Notes: generated from the letters alone by a model not told the origin. A stretch of DNA of 50,549 bases from Runella limosa DSM 17973 (GCF_000482465.1 NZ_KI519420.1:994105-1044653), one strand, 5' to 3'; shown: positions 24,476-34,073, numbered from the stretch's first letter. Numbers and translations: made by a program.

Positions 24476-25576
24476 ATGAAACCACAACCATTCTTTGTAA
24501 TTCTTATTGGGGTGATGATAGGAAGCCTGAAAGGTGTTGGACAAACCCTGACTATTCGCAATACGACCGAAAAGCCTATTACTGTCCAATTGGAAGAAAT
24601 GAGACGTTACAATGATTTCCAACCGTTTGATTCTCTCAAGATTGGTGCCAAAGAAGCAGCGACACTAAACCGCAAAAAATCACCGTTGACTTTTTATAGG
24701 GTGACAGCAAATAAAGTAATGCAAACCTTTAAAGATTTTGTTTGGGAGCGTGATGCCGAAATCGTCTTTGATGAATCTAGTAAGTTTATTGTCAATGGGA
24801 GTAGTTTAACGACGGAATTGGATGATTTTAGTCAAAAAACGATATTGCCTCTACGAAATAAATTAGTAGCCAATACAATTGAGTACAATAAGTTACAAGC
24901 AGCAGGGGATACCCTAGGGGCAGAAAAATACCTACAAAAGTCTAATCAGGCAATTGAGGAGCTAAATAAACAGTTGGACAGCATGATTTTTGCTTCCCGT
25001 CGAAATTTCAATGATTTTTATTTAATGGTAGGTAGGTGGGCGGCTTGGCCTAAAAGCGTGCAAAAAGAGCAATTGAAAGCTTATGCAACTGCTTGGGGAA
25101 ATCACCCGTTTTACCAAGCGATTGTGAATGAAATCAAGAAAATAGAGAGTTTTGGAGAAGGGGTTCGCATTCCGCCGTTTAAGAAGACGAGTATTGAGAG
25201 CAAAGAAGTAAACTTGTCGAAAATAAAATCAGATTACATTCTATTGGATTTTTGGGGGAGTTGGTGTGGGCCGTGCATCAAGGCGATTCCCGAATTACAA
25301 GACCTATACACGACTTTTGACGCCTCCCGCCTTCAAATCATCGGGATTGCGGGAGAAAATGAAGTCCCCAGTTCGCCGCTCCGCGCGCTGCTTACGAAAA
25401 AAGACATCCGTTGGACTCAAATAGAAGAAGAGCGTCAGGGTGAAAAAACGCTGGCAAAACAGCTAAATGTCACGTTTTATCCAACGTACTTTTTACTGGA
25501 CAAAAATCTGAAAATCATCAAAAGAGGCGATTCGCGTATTTTGAAGGAGGTAAGGGAAATATTGCTCGGTAATTGA
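24476..25576 (+). CDS. Exported TlpA-like thiol-disulfide oxidoreductase (last of four)
   Basis: 366 residues from the ATG at 24476, chosen because it gives a signal peptide (FVILIGVMIGSLKGVGQ); a GTG at 24446 would add a polar tail in front. The C-terminal domain has LLDFWGSWCGPC and a cis-Pro region NVTFYPTYFLLDK. Helical residues (about 100-210) lie between the N-terminal beta part and the thioredoxin fold. A strong terminator follows at 25644, marking the right end of the accessory locus. Confidence 0.87.
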   Translation: MKPQPFFVILIGVMIGSLKGVGQTLTIRNTTEKPITVQLEEMRRYNDFQPFDSLKIGAKEAATLNRKKSPLTFYRVTANKVMQTFKDFVWERDAEIVFDESSKFIVNGSSLTTELDDFSQKTILPLRNKLVANTIEYNKLQAAGDTLGAEKYLQKSNQAIEELNKQLDSMIFASRRNFNDFYLMVGRWAAWPKSVQKEQLKAYATAWGNHPFYQAIVNEIKKIESFGEGVRIPPFKKTSIESKEVNLSKIKSDYILLDFWGSWCGPCIKAIPELQDLYTTFDASRLQIIGIAGENEVPSSPLRALLTKKDIRWTQIEEERQGEKTLAKQLNVTFYPTYFLLDKNLKIIKRGDSRILKEVREILLGN

Positions 25577-25643
25577 TAAAACTGTTTTGTTTATCTAGTT
25601 GGGATACTGCGTACGCCTAAAAAATGGCTTTAAATTCACTCCT

Positions 25644-25676
25644 AAGCAGAAGCTCGAAAGGACTTCTGCTTTTTTT
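25644..25676 (+). terminator. Intrinsic terminator after the TlpA cluster
   Basis: AAGCAGAAG (25644-25652) pairs with CTTCTGCTT (25663-25671), followed by a T-run to 25676. It lies upstream of the chosen start of the next gene, arguing against the longer in-frame start at 25624. Confidence 0.92.
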
Positions 25677-25737
25677 GTTGTGTTTGGCAAGATTCCTGCT
25701 TTCTTTTGCGTTGATGAATGAATCAACTTGTGTAATG

Positions 25738-26655
25738 ATGAAAAAACGATATTTACGACAAACGGCCTCCTTACTACTCCTAACTGCCAACTGCTTCCTG
25801 CTAACCGCTCACCACGCCCAAGCCCAGCGCGAAGTGCAGTATGCCCAGTATTTGGTAAATCCACTGGTGATTAACCCCGCCGCAACGGGTGTCCGTGAAA
25901 CCTTCCATTTCAATGCCGTATTGCGGCGTCAATTTGTGGCAGGTGTGCAAGGGCTGCCTATTACCCAATCATTTGCCATGGACGGAACCGTAGCGAACGG
26001 AAAAATTGGCTTAGGGTTACAAGGGCTAAACGACCGCGTGTCGGCCAATACGGCCGTGTTTGGGAGCATTAGTTACATCCATAAAATATCGGACTACCAA
26101 AAATTGTCGATTGGCGCTTTGGGTGGAATCAACGTATTACCTGCCCGCGACGTGCTCAATACGGGAGGAAACATCAACAAAGCCCTACCAAGTGCGGGCG
26201 TGGGAATTTATTACGAAGATGAAACGTTTTTTGGAGGAGTGTCGATGCCCGAAATCCTCAAACAGCAGTACGGATACAACAGCACGAGCGGATTAATCAA
26301 TTACCAACGCCCCATTTTTGTCCAATTGGGTATGAAATCAGAAGTAAGCGACGGAATCATTGTCAAGCCATCTCTACTTCTTACCAAGCCCGAAAAAGCA
26401 AAAATGCGCCTTGATTTAAACGCCATTGCTACTGTACAAGACCGCTTTACGGGCGGGTTATCGATTCGATTTGGCAGTACAACTTACTGGCAAGCACTGC
26501 TCGCTTACGACATATCGAAGAATATTCGGGTTGGTTATGCATATAGTTCTCGTCGAGTAGAAGATTTTAACGCCCAAACCAATAACATCGCAGGAGTAGG
26601 AAAGGGAATCCACGAAATTGTTTTTACCCTTCAACCGAATCCTCAAAGAGATTAG
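25738..26655 (+). CDS. Solitary PorP/SprF-family outer-membrane protein
   Basis: 305 residues from the ATG at 25738 (25735 also possible), giving the signal peptide SLLLLTANCFLLTAHHAQAQ. The mature part begins with the family pattern VQYAQYLVNPLVINPAATG and continues as barrel strands. An in-frame start at 25624 would include a terminator hairpin and is rejected. Unlike the copy at 7.3 kb, no adhesin with a type IX sorting domain is next to it; the upstream genes are TlpA proteins and the downstream gene is sucA. TTCTTTTG, about 30 bases upstream, is an imperfect -7 box. Its partner must be elsewhere. Confidence 0.88.
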   Translation: MKKRYLRQTASLLLLTANCFLLTAHHAQAQREVQYAQYLVNPLVINPAATGVRETFHFNAVLRRQFVAGVQGLPITQSFAMDGTVANGKIGLGLQGLNDRVSANTAVFGSISYIHKISDYQKLSIGALGGINVLPARDVLNTGGNINKALPSAGVGIYYEDETFFGGVSMPEILKQQYGYNSTSGLINYQRPIFVQLGMKSEVSDGIIVKPSLLLTKPEKAKMRLDLNAIATVQDRFTGGLSIRFGSTTYWQALLAYDISKNIRVGYAYSSRRVEDFNAQTNNIAGVGKGIHEIVFTLQPNPQRD

Positions 26656-26704
26656 ATTTTTGCTAAAACTATACGATTTTTGCAATTAATTACAAATTCA
26701 AAGC

Positions 26705-26712
26705 TAACTTTG
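26705..26712 (+). promoter_or_regulatory. -7 box of the sucA promoter (TAACTTTG)
   Basis: It matches TAnnTTTG, with a TTG about 22 bases upstream (26680-26682) and the sucA ATG 27 bases downstream. Confidence 0.7.
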
Positions 26713-26738
26713 CGCCCCTGAAACTAAGTGGTTTTTAA

Positions 26739-29513
26739 ATGGAAAAATACTCATATATAGCGAATTCAGAAGCTGCGTACATTGAAGAGTTGTACCAAAA
26801 ATACCAACAACAACCTGATTCCGTTGATTTAAGCTGGCAACGTTTCTTTGAAGGGTTTGAATTTTCACTCAAATACGGTGATTCAAAGCCTACACTGAAT
26901 GGAAACGGTGCGACTACGACCGAAAAGCCCGTCTCGGCGAGCCATACGCGTAAAGAAATGGAGGTCGTACACCTTATCAGAGGGTACCGCCAACGGGGAC
27001 ATTTGGCCTCGCAAACCAACCCACTCGGGCCTCGTACAAACCGCTATCCAGAACTCGATTTATCGGATTTTAACCTCTCAGACGCAGATTTAGATACTGT
27101 TTTTGAAGCAGGAATTGAGGTGTTTGGCCGTGCCGCTACCCTCCGCGAAATTGTTGCCGCTCTCCAAAAAGTTTATACGGGTAAAATTGGTTTTGAATAC
27201 CAATACATCCGCGACCGTAAAGTGAAGAGCTGGTTGCGTAAAAAGATTGAAAATGAGTTTCTTAACTTCAATCCAACGATTGAACAGAAGAAACGTATTC
27301 TCGAAAAATTGAATGATGCCGTTACGTTTGAGAACTTTTTGCATACCAAATTTTTGGGCAAAAAGCGTTTCTCGCTCGAAGGTGGTGAAGCGACAATTCC
27401 AGCGTTGGATGTGGCCATCAACCGTGGTGCTGAATTGGGTGTCGAAGAGGTAGTGGTGGGGATGGCTCACCGTGGTCGCCTCAACGTATTGACCAATATC
27501 ATGCACAAGCCTTACGAGCAAGTGTTCAATGAGTTTGAAGAAAACGTAGTGTTGGACGAGTTTAGCGATGGTGACGTAAAATACCACATGGGCTACGAGA
27601 GCCAAATCGAGACGCCCGAAGGCAAACGAGTAAGCCTCAAGCTGATGCCAAACCCGTCGCACTTGGAAGCGGTCAATCCTGTCGTAGTTGGATACGTGCG
27701 TGCCCGTGCGGATGAACACTACAACCACATTCCTGGTCAAGATAAATATGACCCTGTATTGCCAATCTTGATTCACGGTGATGCTGCCGTGGCTGGACAA
27801 GGTATTGTATATGAAGTAACACAAATGTCGAATCTTCCTGCGTATTATACAGGAGGAACGTTGCATTTTGTCATCAATAACCAAATTGGGTTTACGACCG
27901 ACCACGAAGACGACCGTTCGTCGATTTATTGTTCGGATATTGCCCGCATTGTGGATGCGCCGATTTTCCACGTCAATGGTAACGACCCAGAGGCAGTGGC
28001 GTTTGTGATGAAAGTAGCGGTAGAATTCCGTCAGGAATTTAACCGTGATGTGTTTGTGGACATGGTTTGTTATCGCAAATACGGCCACAACGAATCGGAC
28101 GAGCCGCGTTTTACGCAACCGACGATGTATGCCAAAATTTCGCAACAACTCAACGGCCGTGATTTGTACTTGAAAGAGTTGACGGAACGTGGTGAATTGG
28201 ATGCGCAGATTGCCGATCAAATGCGTGCCGAGTTGGAAGGTGAGTTGCAAGAGTTGTTACAACAAGTAAAACAAAAGCAGTTGCCTTATGAGCGCCCGAA
28301 ACTCGAACGTGATTGGGCGGAACTTCGCCGCTCGGTACCTGAAGATTTTGAACAGTCACCCGAAACAGGTATCTCTAAAGAAGTAATTGAGAAAGTGGGT
28401 AAAGCCCTTTCAAGCCTTCCTGCCGATTTCAAGGTGTTGAAACAAATTGAAAAGGTGTTGGAAGAACGCAAGCAGATTTTTGCGGGCGAAAAACCTTTCA
28501 ACTGGTCAGCGGGTGAGTTGTTGGCTTACGGTTCACTTTTGGCCGAAGGCAGAACGGTGCGTATGACAGGGCAAGACGTACAGCGCGGAACTTTCTCGCA
28601 CCGCCATGCGGTATTGCACGAAAGCGAAACCAACGCTACGCACAACAGCTTGGCTTACATTGGTGAAGGACAAGGTAAATTTGAAATTTATAACTCATTG
28701 CTTTCAGAGTACGGAGTAATGGGCTACGAATATGGGTATGCGATGGCCAACCCCCACGCATTGGTGATTTGGGAAGCACAGTTTGGAGACTTTGTGAACG
28801 GTGCTCAAATCATGATTGACCAGTTTATTGCGGCTACCGAGTCAAAATGGAATGCCATGAACGGCTTGGTGATGCTATTACCGCACGGCTACGAAGGCCA
28901 AGGCCCTGAGCACTCAAGCGCCCGTCCAGAGCGTTTCTTGATTCTTTCGGCTGAGTACAATATGTACGTGTGTAACATCACGACCCCTGCCAACTTGTTC
29001 CACATGATGCGCCGTCAGCTCACGACGCCGTTCCGTAAGCCGTGTATTTTGATGTCGCCTAAGTCGATGCTACGTAGCCCAATGGCGGTTTCTCCAATGA
29101 GCGATTTCTTGGAAGGAAGTCGTTTCCAAGAAACCATCGGCGATACGTACGCTGACCCTAAAAAGGTGAAAAAAGTGTTGTTGTGTACTGGTAAAATTTA
29201 CTGGGAGTTGTACGACAAACAGCAAAAAGACCAACGCAAAGACGTGGCCATCATTCGGGTTGAACAATTGCATCCGTTCCCTAAAAAGCAAATTGAAGCG
29301 CATTTGGCTCAGTACAAAAAAGCTGACGTTGTATGGGTGCAAGAAGAGCCAGAAAACATGGGTTACTGGTCGTTTATTCTCCGTGAGTTCCCAGAAATTG
29401 GTTTGGGAAGTGTGATTGCCCGCAAAGCAAGTGCATCACCTGCGACGGGTTACATGAAAATTCATACGGTGGAGCAAGCCGACCTCATCGAACAAGCTTT
29501 TGCTGGAAAATAA
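26739..29513 (+). CDS. sucA: 2-oxoglutarate dehydrogenase E1 component
   Basis: 924 residues, normal family length. The N terminus (NSEAAYIEELYQKYQQQPDSV) and thiamine-diphosphate region (ILIHGDAAVAGQG, MAHRGRLNVL, NNQIGFTT) are typical. E1 decarboxylates 2-oxoglutarate and passes the succinyl group to the lipoyl arm of E2 in the citric-acid cycle. sucB follows after 48 bases and lpd is three genes on, so the complex is encoded together. It has its own promoter box at 26705. Nothing odd is seen in the coding region. Confidence 0.97.
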   Translation: MEKYSYIANSEAAYIEELYQKYQQQPDSVDLSWQRFFEGFEFSLKYGDSKPTLNGNGATTTEKPVSASHTRKEMEVVHLIRGYRQRGHLASQTNPLGPRTNRYPELDLSDFNLSDADLDTVFEAGIEVFGRAATLREIVAALQKVYTGKIGFEYQYIRDRKVKSWLRKKIENEFLNFNPTIEQKKRILEKLNDAVTFENFLHTKFLGKKRFSLEGGEATIPALDVAINRGAELGVEEVVVGMAHRGRLNVLTNIMHKPYEQVFNEFEENVVLDEFSDGDVKYHMGYESQIETPEGKRVSLKLMPNPSHLEAVNPVVVGYVRARADEHYNHIPGQDKYDPVLPILIHGDAAVAGQGIVYEVTQMSNLPAYYTGGTLHFVINNQIGFTTDHEDDRSSIYCSDIARIVDAPIFHVNGNDPEAVAFVMKVAVEFRQEFNRDVFVDMVCYRKYGHNESDEPRFTQPTMYAKISQQLNGRDLYLKELTERGELDAQIADQMRAELEGELQELLQQVKQKQLPYERPKLERDWAELRRSVPEDFEQSPETGISKEVIEKVGKALSSLPADFKVLKQIEKVLEERKQIFAGEKPFNWSAGELLAYGSLLAEGRTVRMTGQDVQRGTFSHRHAVLHESETNATHNSLAYIGEGQGKFEIYNSLLSEYGVMGYEYGYAMANPHALVIWEAQFGDFVNGAQIMIDQFIAATESKWNAMNGLVMLLPHGYEGQGPEHSSARPERFLILSAEYNMYVCNITTPANLFHMMRRQLTTPFRKPCILMSPKSMLRSPMAVSPMSDFLEGSRFQETIGDTYADPKKVKKVLLCTGKIYWELYDKQQKDQRKDVAIIRVEQLHPFPKKQIEAHLAQYKKADVVWVQEEPENMGYWSFILREFPEIGLGSVIARKASASPATGYMKIHTVEQADLIEQAFAGK

Positions 29514-29561
29514 CAATTAACGATTAACTTGTGCCTCAGCACGTAAAGGATAATAAGAAGG

Positions 29562-31106
29562 ATGTCACAAATTGAAATAAAAGTCCCAACCGTTGGGGAA
29601 TCTATCACCGAAGTAACCATTGGTTCTTGGGTGAAAAAAGACGGGGAAAGCGTCAAGCGTGATGAAGTAATATGCAGCTTAGACTCTGATAAAGCATCTT
29701 TTGAAGTAGTGTCAGAAGCCGATGGCGTATTGCGTATCAAAGCACAAGAAGGAGATGTTCTGCCGATTGGTGGTTTGATTTGTATTATCGAAGCGTCTGC
29801 TGCGGCACCTGCTCCCGCTCCTACACCTGCTCCAGTAGCGGCGTCACCTGCCCCTGCTGCTTCGGCACTCGTAGCCGCTAAGGTGGTTGAAATGAAAGTG
29901 CCAACGGTGGGCGAGTCGGTTACGGAAGTGACGATTGCAAACTGGAACAAAAAAGACGGTGATGTCGTACAATTGGACGAAGTTTTGTGCGAACTCGAAT
30001 CGGACAAAGCAACGTTTGAGCTTCCTGCCGAAGCCGCAGGAACGCTTCGTATCGTTGCGGAAGCAGGTGCTACCTTGCCTATTGGTGCGACGATCTGTCG
30101 CATCGAAGTAGGAGGAGGGGTTAGCCAATCTGCTGCTCCAGCCCCAGCTCCCGTAGAAACCCCAGCTGCTGCGCCAGTGGCATCGGAAAGTGGTTATGCC
30201 TCGGGTCATCCATCGCCTGCTGCCGCTAAAATCCTTTCGGAAAAAGGCATTAGTGCATCGGATGTGTCTGGCTCAGGTGTTGGTGGACGTATTACCAAAG
30301 AAGACGCCGAAAAAGCGCAAGTTGCAGCAGCACCAGCAGCAGCTACGCCCGCTCCCGCTCCTAAAGCAGCTCCTGCAGCCCCAGCGGCTCCGAAAGCAGC
30401 TGACCCACGCGGACAGCGTCGCGTAAAAATGACTTCGTTGCGTAAAACCATTGCTCGCCGTTTGGTGGCAGTGAAAAATGAAACGGCCATGTTGACGACC
30501 TTCAACGAGGTTGACATGAAGCCTGTCATGGAGTTACGCGCCAAATACAAAGATAAATTCAAAGAAAAACACGGTGTTGGCCTCGGCTTTATGTCGTTCT
30601 TTACCAAGGCGTGCGCGATTGCGTTGCAGGAGTTCCCTGTCGTAAACTCGTTCATCGACGGTGAGGAAGTGGTATATAACGATTACTCAGACATTTCAAT
30701 CGCCGTTTCTACTGACCGTGGTTTGGTTGTGCCTGTTGTTCGCAATGCTGAAAAAATGACCTTTGCCGAAATCGAGAAGGAAATCATTCGTTTGGCAGGT
30801 TTAGCGCGTGACAACAAGTTGACCATCGACCAAATGCAAGGTGGAACGTTCACCATCACCAACGGTGGTATCTTTGGCTCGATGCTTTCTACACCGATTA
30901 TCAACGCGCCACAATCGGCGATTTTGGGGATGCACAACATCGTAGAACGCCCAGTTGTCGTAAATGGCGAAATCGTGGTACGTCCTATCATGTACGTGGC
31001 ACTTAGCTACGACCACCGAACCATCGACGGTCGCGACTCAGTAAGCTTCTTGGTACGTGTGAAACAAATCCTTGAAGACCCAACTCGTTTGTTGTTGGAA
31101 GTATAA
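29562..31106 (+). CDS. sucB: Dihydrolipoamide succinyltransferase (E2) with two lipoyl domains
   Basis: 514 residues. Two lipoyl domains carry their modified Lys in DSDKASFEV and ESDKATFEL. An Ala/Pro-rich linker separates them, a second follows, and then comes the E3/E1-binding domain ([20 protein letters not shown]). The catalytic acyltransferase domain ends with the active-site His in [10 protein letters not shown]. Many SucB proteins have a single lipoyl domain, so two is notable but known in Bacteroidetes. A strong terminator 16 bases after the stop separates it from the next gene. Confidence 0.96.
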   Translation: MSQIEIKVPTVGESITEVTIGSWVKKDGESVKRDEVICSLDSDKASFEVVSEADGVLRIKAQEGDVLPIGGLICIIEASAAAPAPAPTPAPVAASPAPAASALVAAKVVEMKVPTVGESVTEVTIANWNKKDGDVVQLDEVLCELESDKATFELPAEAAGTLRIVAEAGATLPIGATICRIEVGGGVSQSAAPAPAPVETPAAAPVASESGYASGHPSPAAAKILSEKGISASDVSGSGVGGRITKEDAEKAQVAAAPAAATPAPAPKAAPAAPAAPKAADPRGQRRVKMTSLRKTIARRLVAVKNETAMLTTFNEVDMKPVMELRAKYKDKFKEKHGVGLGFMSFFTKACAIALQEFPVVNSFIDGEEVVYNDYSDISIAVSTDRGLVVPVVRNAEKMTFAEIEKEIIRLAGLARDNKLTIDQMQGGTFTITNGGIFGSMLSTPIINAPQSAILGMHNIVERPVVVNGEIVVRPIMYVALSYDHRTIDGRDSVSFLVRVKQILEDPTRLLLEV

Positions 31107-31121
31107 AAAAATAAATAACCT

Positions 31122-31154
31122 GCGTCCTGTAAAAAATTACAGGACGCTTTTTTT
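31122..31154 (+). terminator. Strong terminator after sucB
   Basis: GCGTCCTGTAA (31122-31132) pairs with TTACAGGACGC (31137-31147), followed by seven T. The next ATG is at 31160, leaving no space for a normal promoter after it. Confidence 0.95.
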
Positions 31155-31159
31155 ACAAT

Positions 31160-32188
31160 ATGATTGATAATGTACGCATCCAAAATTTTAAGTCGATAAG
31201 GGACTTAACTTTCGATACTAGGCGAGTTAACGTCTTCATTGGGGAGCCGAATACTGGTAAGTCTAATATATTGGAAGCATTAGGGATGTTTGCTTTTGGA
31301 CACGTACGAGATATTCGCCAGTTAGTTCGCTTTAAGAGAATGTCTGATATATTTTATGATAATCAGATTCAGGATTCAATTAAAGTTCAGGCTGATGGAG
31401 ATTGTCTCACGTATAAATTTGGTAAAAATGTAAGCGTTTTAAATTATACTTTTTCTAAAGAATCCAAAGAATACTATTTCGGAATAAAGAATAGTGGAGT
31501 GACTGTTGATCAGCCTTATGATTACGAATTGCCAAGTGGGTACGAAAACTGGAAAACTTATTTTAAAACTTACGAAGAAAGTAAAGAGCTATATTTTAAG
31601 CCATATAGGTTTCAAAATGTTAAAAAATTTGTGGCAAAAAATGGTTTTTTCTTGTACCCTCCTCACGGAGAAAACTTGTATGATGTCATCCATTTTAATC
31701 CTAGCGTGCGAGAAATTATTGCTGAAATATTAAAATCAAAAGGTTATAAGTTAAATTTAGACGTAGAAAGAAAAGAGATTAACATGCTAAAAGAATTTAA
31801 GGATGTTGTATATACATATCCTTATACGTCTCTTTCGGATACTTTGCAACGGCTAATGTTTTACATAGCGGCTTTGGAGAGTAATAAAAAATCAGCACTA
31901 TTGTTTGAAGAGCCTGAATCAAATATATTCCCATTTTATAATAAATATTTGGCTGAACTAATTGCCCAAAATGAATCAGAGAACCAGTTTTTTATTGCGA
32001 CTCATAACCCGTATTTCTTAGGTTCATTAATTTTTAAAACACCGATACGAGAGTTGGCTGTATATATTACTTATATGGACAATTACGAAACCAAATTGCG
32101 CCTTTTATCAAACGACGAAATAGAGGAACTGGCCTCTATGGATACAGGAATGTTCTTTAATTTGGACTTATTTTTACCACAAGCATGA
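31160..32188 (+). CDS. AAA/RecF-OLD-like ATPase, first gene of a two-gene module
   Basis: 342 residues. The Walker A is GEPNTGKSNILEALGMF, after an N-terminal IQNFKSIRDLTFDTRRVNV typical of RecF/SMC-like ATPases. The C-terminal part holds Walker B (ALLFEEPESNIFPFY) and a switch region (FFIATHNPYFLGSL). There is no nuclease domain within it. The gene overlaps the next by four bases (ATGA), so the two are translationally coupled. Composition is more A/T-rich than the flanking sucB and lpd. ATPases of this class with a small partner often belong to phage-defence modules (OLD/PARIS-type logic), but the exact system is not recognised. Confidence 0.85.
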   Translation: MIDNVRIQNFKSIRDLTFDTRRVNVFIGEPNTGKSNILEALGMFAFGHVRDIRQLVRFKRMSDIFYDNQIQDSIKVQADGDCLTYKFGKNVSVLNYTFSKESKEYYFGIKNSGVTVDQPYDYELPSGYENWKTYFKTYEESKELYFKPYRFQNVKKFVAKNGFFLYPPHGENLYDVIHFNPSVREIIAEILKSKGYKLNLDVERKEINMLKEFKDVVYTYPYTSLSDTLQRLMFYIAALESNKKSALLFEEPESNIFPFYNKYLAELIAQNESENQFFIATHNPYFLGSLIFKTPIRELAVYITYMDNYETKLRLLSNDEIEELASMDTGMFFNLDLFLPQA

Positions 32189-32640
32189 TTTTTTTAGAGT
32201 GTAATCCTGATGAAGCTTTGGTAATGACTTTGGGTATTACTAGAAAGGAAGTTAGGCATGAAGACGATAAAGGTGAAGTTTGTAAAAAGGTAGCCAGAAA
32301 TTCAAGCGTGAAAGGGTTGATTGAAGAAGACCCTGAAATAGCCCAGCCGAAGTACATTAGAGGGTTGGAGCTTAAAGAAGAAAAGCATCAAATTAAGCTT
32401 TTTTACGATAGAAAAATGGACAATAGTATCATAATGATTTGTCCGAAATTGGAGACATGGATTATTCTTGTTTGTCAGCGGGCAAAACTAGATATTACAA
32501 AATTTGGACTTCCTGATAAACCTAATCAGCTGCATAAAGTCCTAAATACTCGTATCGCCCAATGGAAAACGCTCCTTACCTATCTAGAAAGCCATGAAAA
32601 CGAATCCATCCTATATTTGAAATCTTTATTAAATAACTAA
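32185..32640 (+). CDS. Small conserved-looking partner of the AAA ATPase, possibly TOPRIM-like
   Basis: 151 residues. It begins MIFLECNPDEALVMTLGI, followed by an acidic segment GLIEEDPE and later IMICPKLETWIILVC. The E...DxD-like acidic spacing is reminiscent of TOPRIM-type partners of such ATPases, and similar small proteins occur next to AAA ATPases, but I cannot assign a named family. It overlaps the ATPase by four bases, and lpd starts three bases after its stop. Effector function is inference only. Confidence 0.7.
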   Translation: MIFLECNPDEALVMTLGITRKEVRHEDDKGEVCKKVARNSSVKGLIEEDPEIAQPKYIRGLELKEEKHQIKLFYDRKMDNSIIMICPKLETWIILVCQRAKLDITKFGLPDKPNQLHKVLNTRIAQWKTLLTYLESHENESILYLKSLLNN

Positions 32641-32643
32641 CCA

Positions 32644-34047
32644 ATGCAATACGACGTTATCGTTATCGGTTCAGGGCCAGGAGGCTATATCTGTGCCATT
32701 CGTTGTGCTCAATTAGGCTTGAAAACGGCCATCATCGAAAAATATAAAACGCTTGGAGGAACTTGCCTTAACGTAGGTTGTATTCCTTCAAAAGCATTGC
32801 TTGACTCGTCGGAACATTACCACAATGCGGCGCATAGCTTTGCTGAACATGGCATCAAACTCGAAAACCTGCAAGTGGATTTGGCACAGATGATTGCCCG
32901 CAAAAGCGAGGTGGTTAGCCAAGTGTGCAAAGGGGTAGAATTTTTGATGAAGAAAAACAAAATCGACGTTTACCAAGGAAAAGGCTCTTTCGTGGATAAA
33001 AACACGGTGAAGGTGACCAAAGATTCGGGCGAAATTGAAATGGTAACGTCAAAAAATATCGTTATCGCCACAGGCTCGAAACCTTCGTCACTGCCTGGCA
33101 TCACCATCGACAAACAACGCATCATTACTTCTACCGAAGCCCTTCAAATGAAAGAAGTGCCTAAGCACCTTATCGTGATTGGCGCAGGGGTGATTGGGGC
33201 AGAATTAGGCTCGGTCTATGCACGTATCGGTGCTAAAGTGAGCTTTGTAGAGTATGCGTCAGCCATGATTCCGACCATGGACAGTACGATGGGCAAAGAG
33301 CTTCAACGTAGCATGAAAAAGCTTGGCGCTGATTTTTATTTGAGCCACAAAGTAAAAACGGTGGAAAATACGGGAGATGAAGTGGTCGTAACGGCCGAAA
33401 ATCCTAAAGGAGAAACGGTTACTTTCACGGGTGACTACTGCCTAATGAGCGTAGGACGCCGTCCATTTACTGATGGATTGGCCCTCGAAAATGCAGGATT
33501 GGCAACCGACGCACGTGGGAAAATCGAAGTGGACGAACATACACTTCAGACCAAAGTATCTAACATTTATGCCATCGGTGACGTGATTCGCGGGGCAATG
33601 CTCGCCCACAAAGCCGAAGAAGAAGGCGTATTTGTGGCAGAAACCATTGTGGGTCAAAAACCACACATTAACTATTCGCTAATTCCAGGCGTTGTTTATA
33701 CATGGCCAGAGGTAGCGAGTGTCGGAAGCACCGAAGAAGAACTCAAAGCCAAAGGTGTGCCTTACAAGTCGGGTTCGTTTCCGTTCAAAGCCTTGGGACG
33801 TGCCCGCGCTAGTATGGACATCGACGGTACGGTTAAGGTATTGGCTCATAAAGAAACTGACGAAATTTTGGGCGCTCATATCATTGGCCCACGCGCTGCC
33901 GACATGATTGCGGAAGCCGTGGTAGCGATGGAATACCGTGCATCTGCGGAGGACATTAGTCGCATGTCGCACGCACACCCGACTTATACCGAAGCGTTTA
34001 AAGAAGCGTGTTTGGCAGCTACTGGCAACCGCGCCTTGAATGCTTAG
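32644..34047 (+). CDS. lpdA: Dihydrolipoyl dehydrogenase (E3)
   Basis: 467 residues, normal length. FAD fold VIGSGPGGYICAIRCA; redox disulfide GGTCLNVGCIPSK; NAD-binding VIGAGVIGAELGSVYARIG; C-terminal catalytic His-Glu pair HAHPTYTEAFKEA. It re-oxidises the dihydrolipoyl arm of SucB with NAD+ and probably serves other 2-oxoacid complexes as well. It is separated from sucB by the ATPase module, whose last stop is three bases upstream, so lpd may be transcribed with that module or from a promoter inside it. Confidence 0.97.
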   Translation: MQYDVIVIGSGPGGYICAIRCAQLGLKTAIIEKYKTLGGTCLNVGCIPSKALLDSSEHYHNAAHSFAEHGIKLENLQVDLAQMIARKSEVVSQVCKGVEFLMKKNKIDVYQGKGSFVDKNTVKVTKDSGEIEMVTSKNIVIATGSKPSSLPGITIDKQRIITSTEALQMKEVPKHLIVIGAGVIGAELGSVYARIGAKVSFVEYASAMIPTMDSTMGKELQRSMKKLGADFYLSHKVKTVENTGDEVVVTAENPKGETVTFTGDYCLMSVGRRPFTDGLALENAGLATDARGKIEVDEHTLQTKVSNIYAIGDVIRGAMLAHKAEEEGVFVAETIVGQKPHINYSLIPGVVYTWPEVASVGSTEEELKAKGVPYKSGSFPFKALGRARASMDIDGTVKVLAHKETDEILGAHIIGPRAADMIAEAVVAMEYRASAEDISRMSHAHPTYTEAFKEACLAATGNRALNA

Positions 34048-34073
34048 TAACTGAATTAATAACAACAGTATGG

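Noticed and set aside
25624-25737. N-terminal extension of the solitary PorP-like protein
   Set aside because: It includes the terminator hairpin 25644-25676 and would place a second hydrophobic stretch before the real signal peptide.
27090-28250. 386-residue open frame antisense to sucA
   Set aside because: It lies wholly within sucA on the other strand, has no recognisable motif and its composition follows from sucA codon use.
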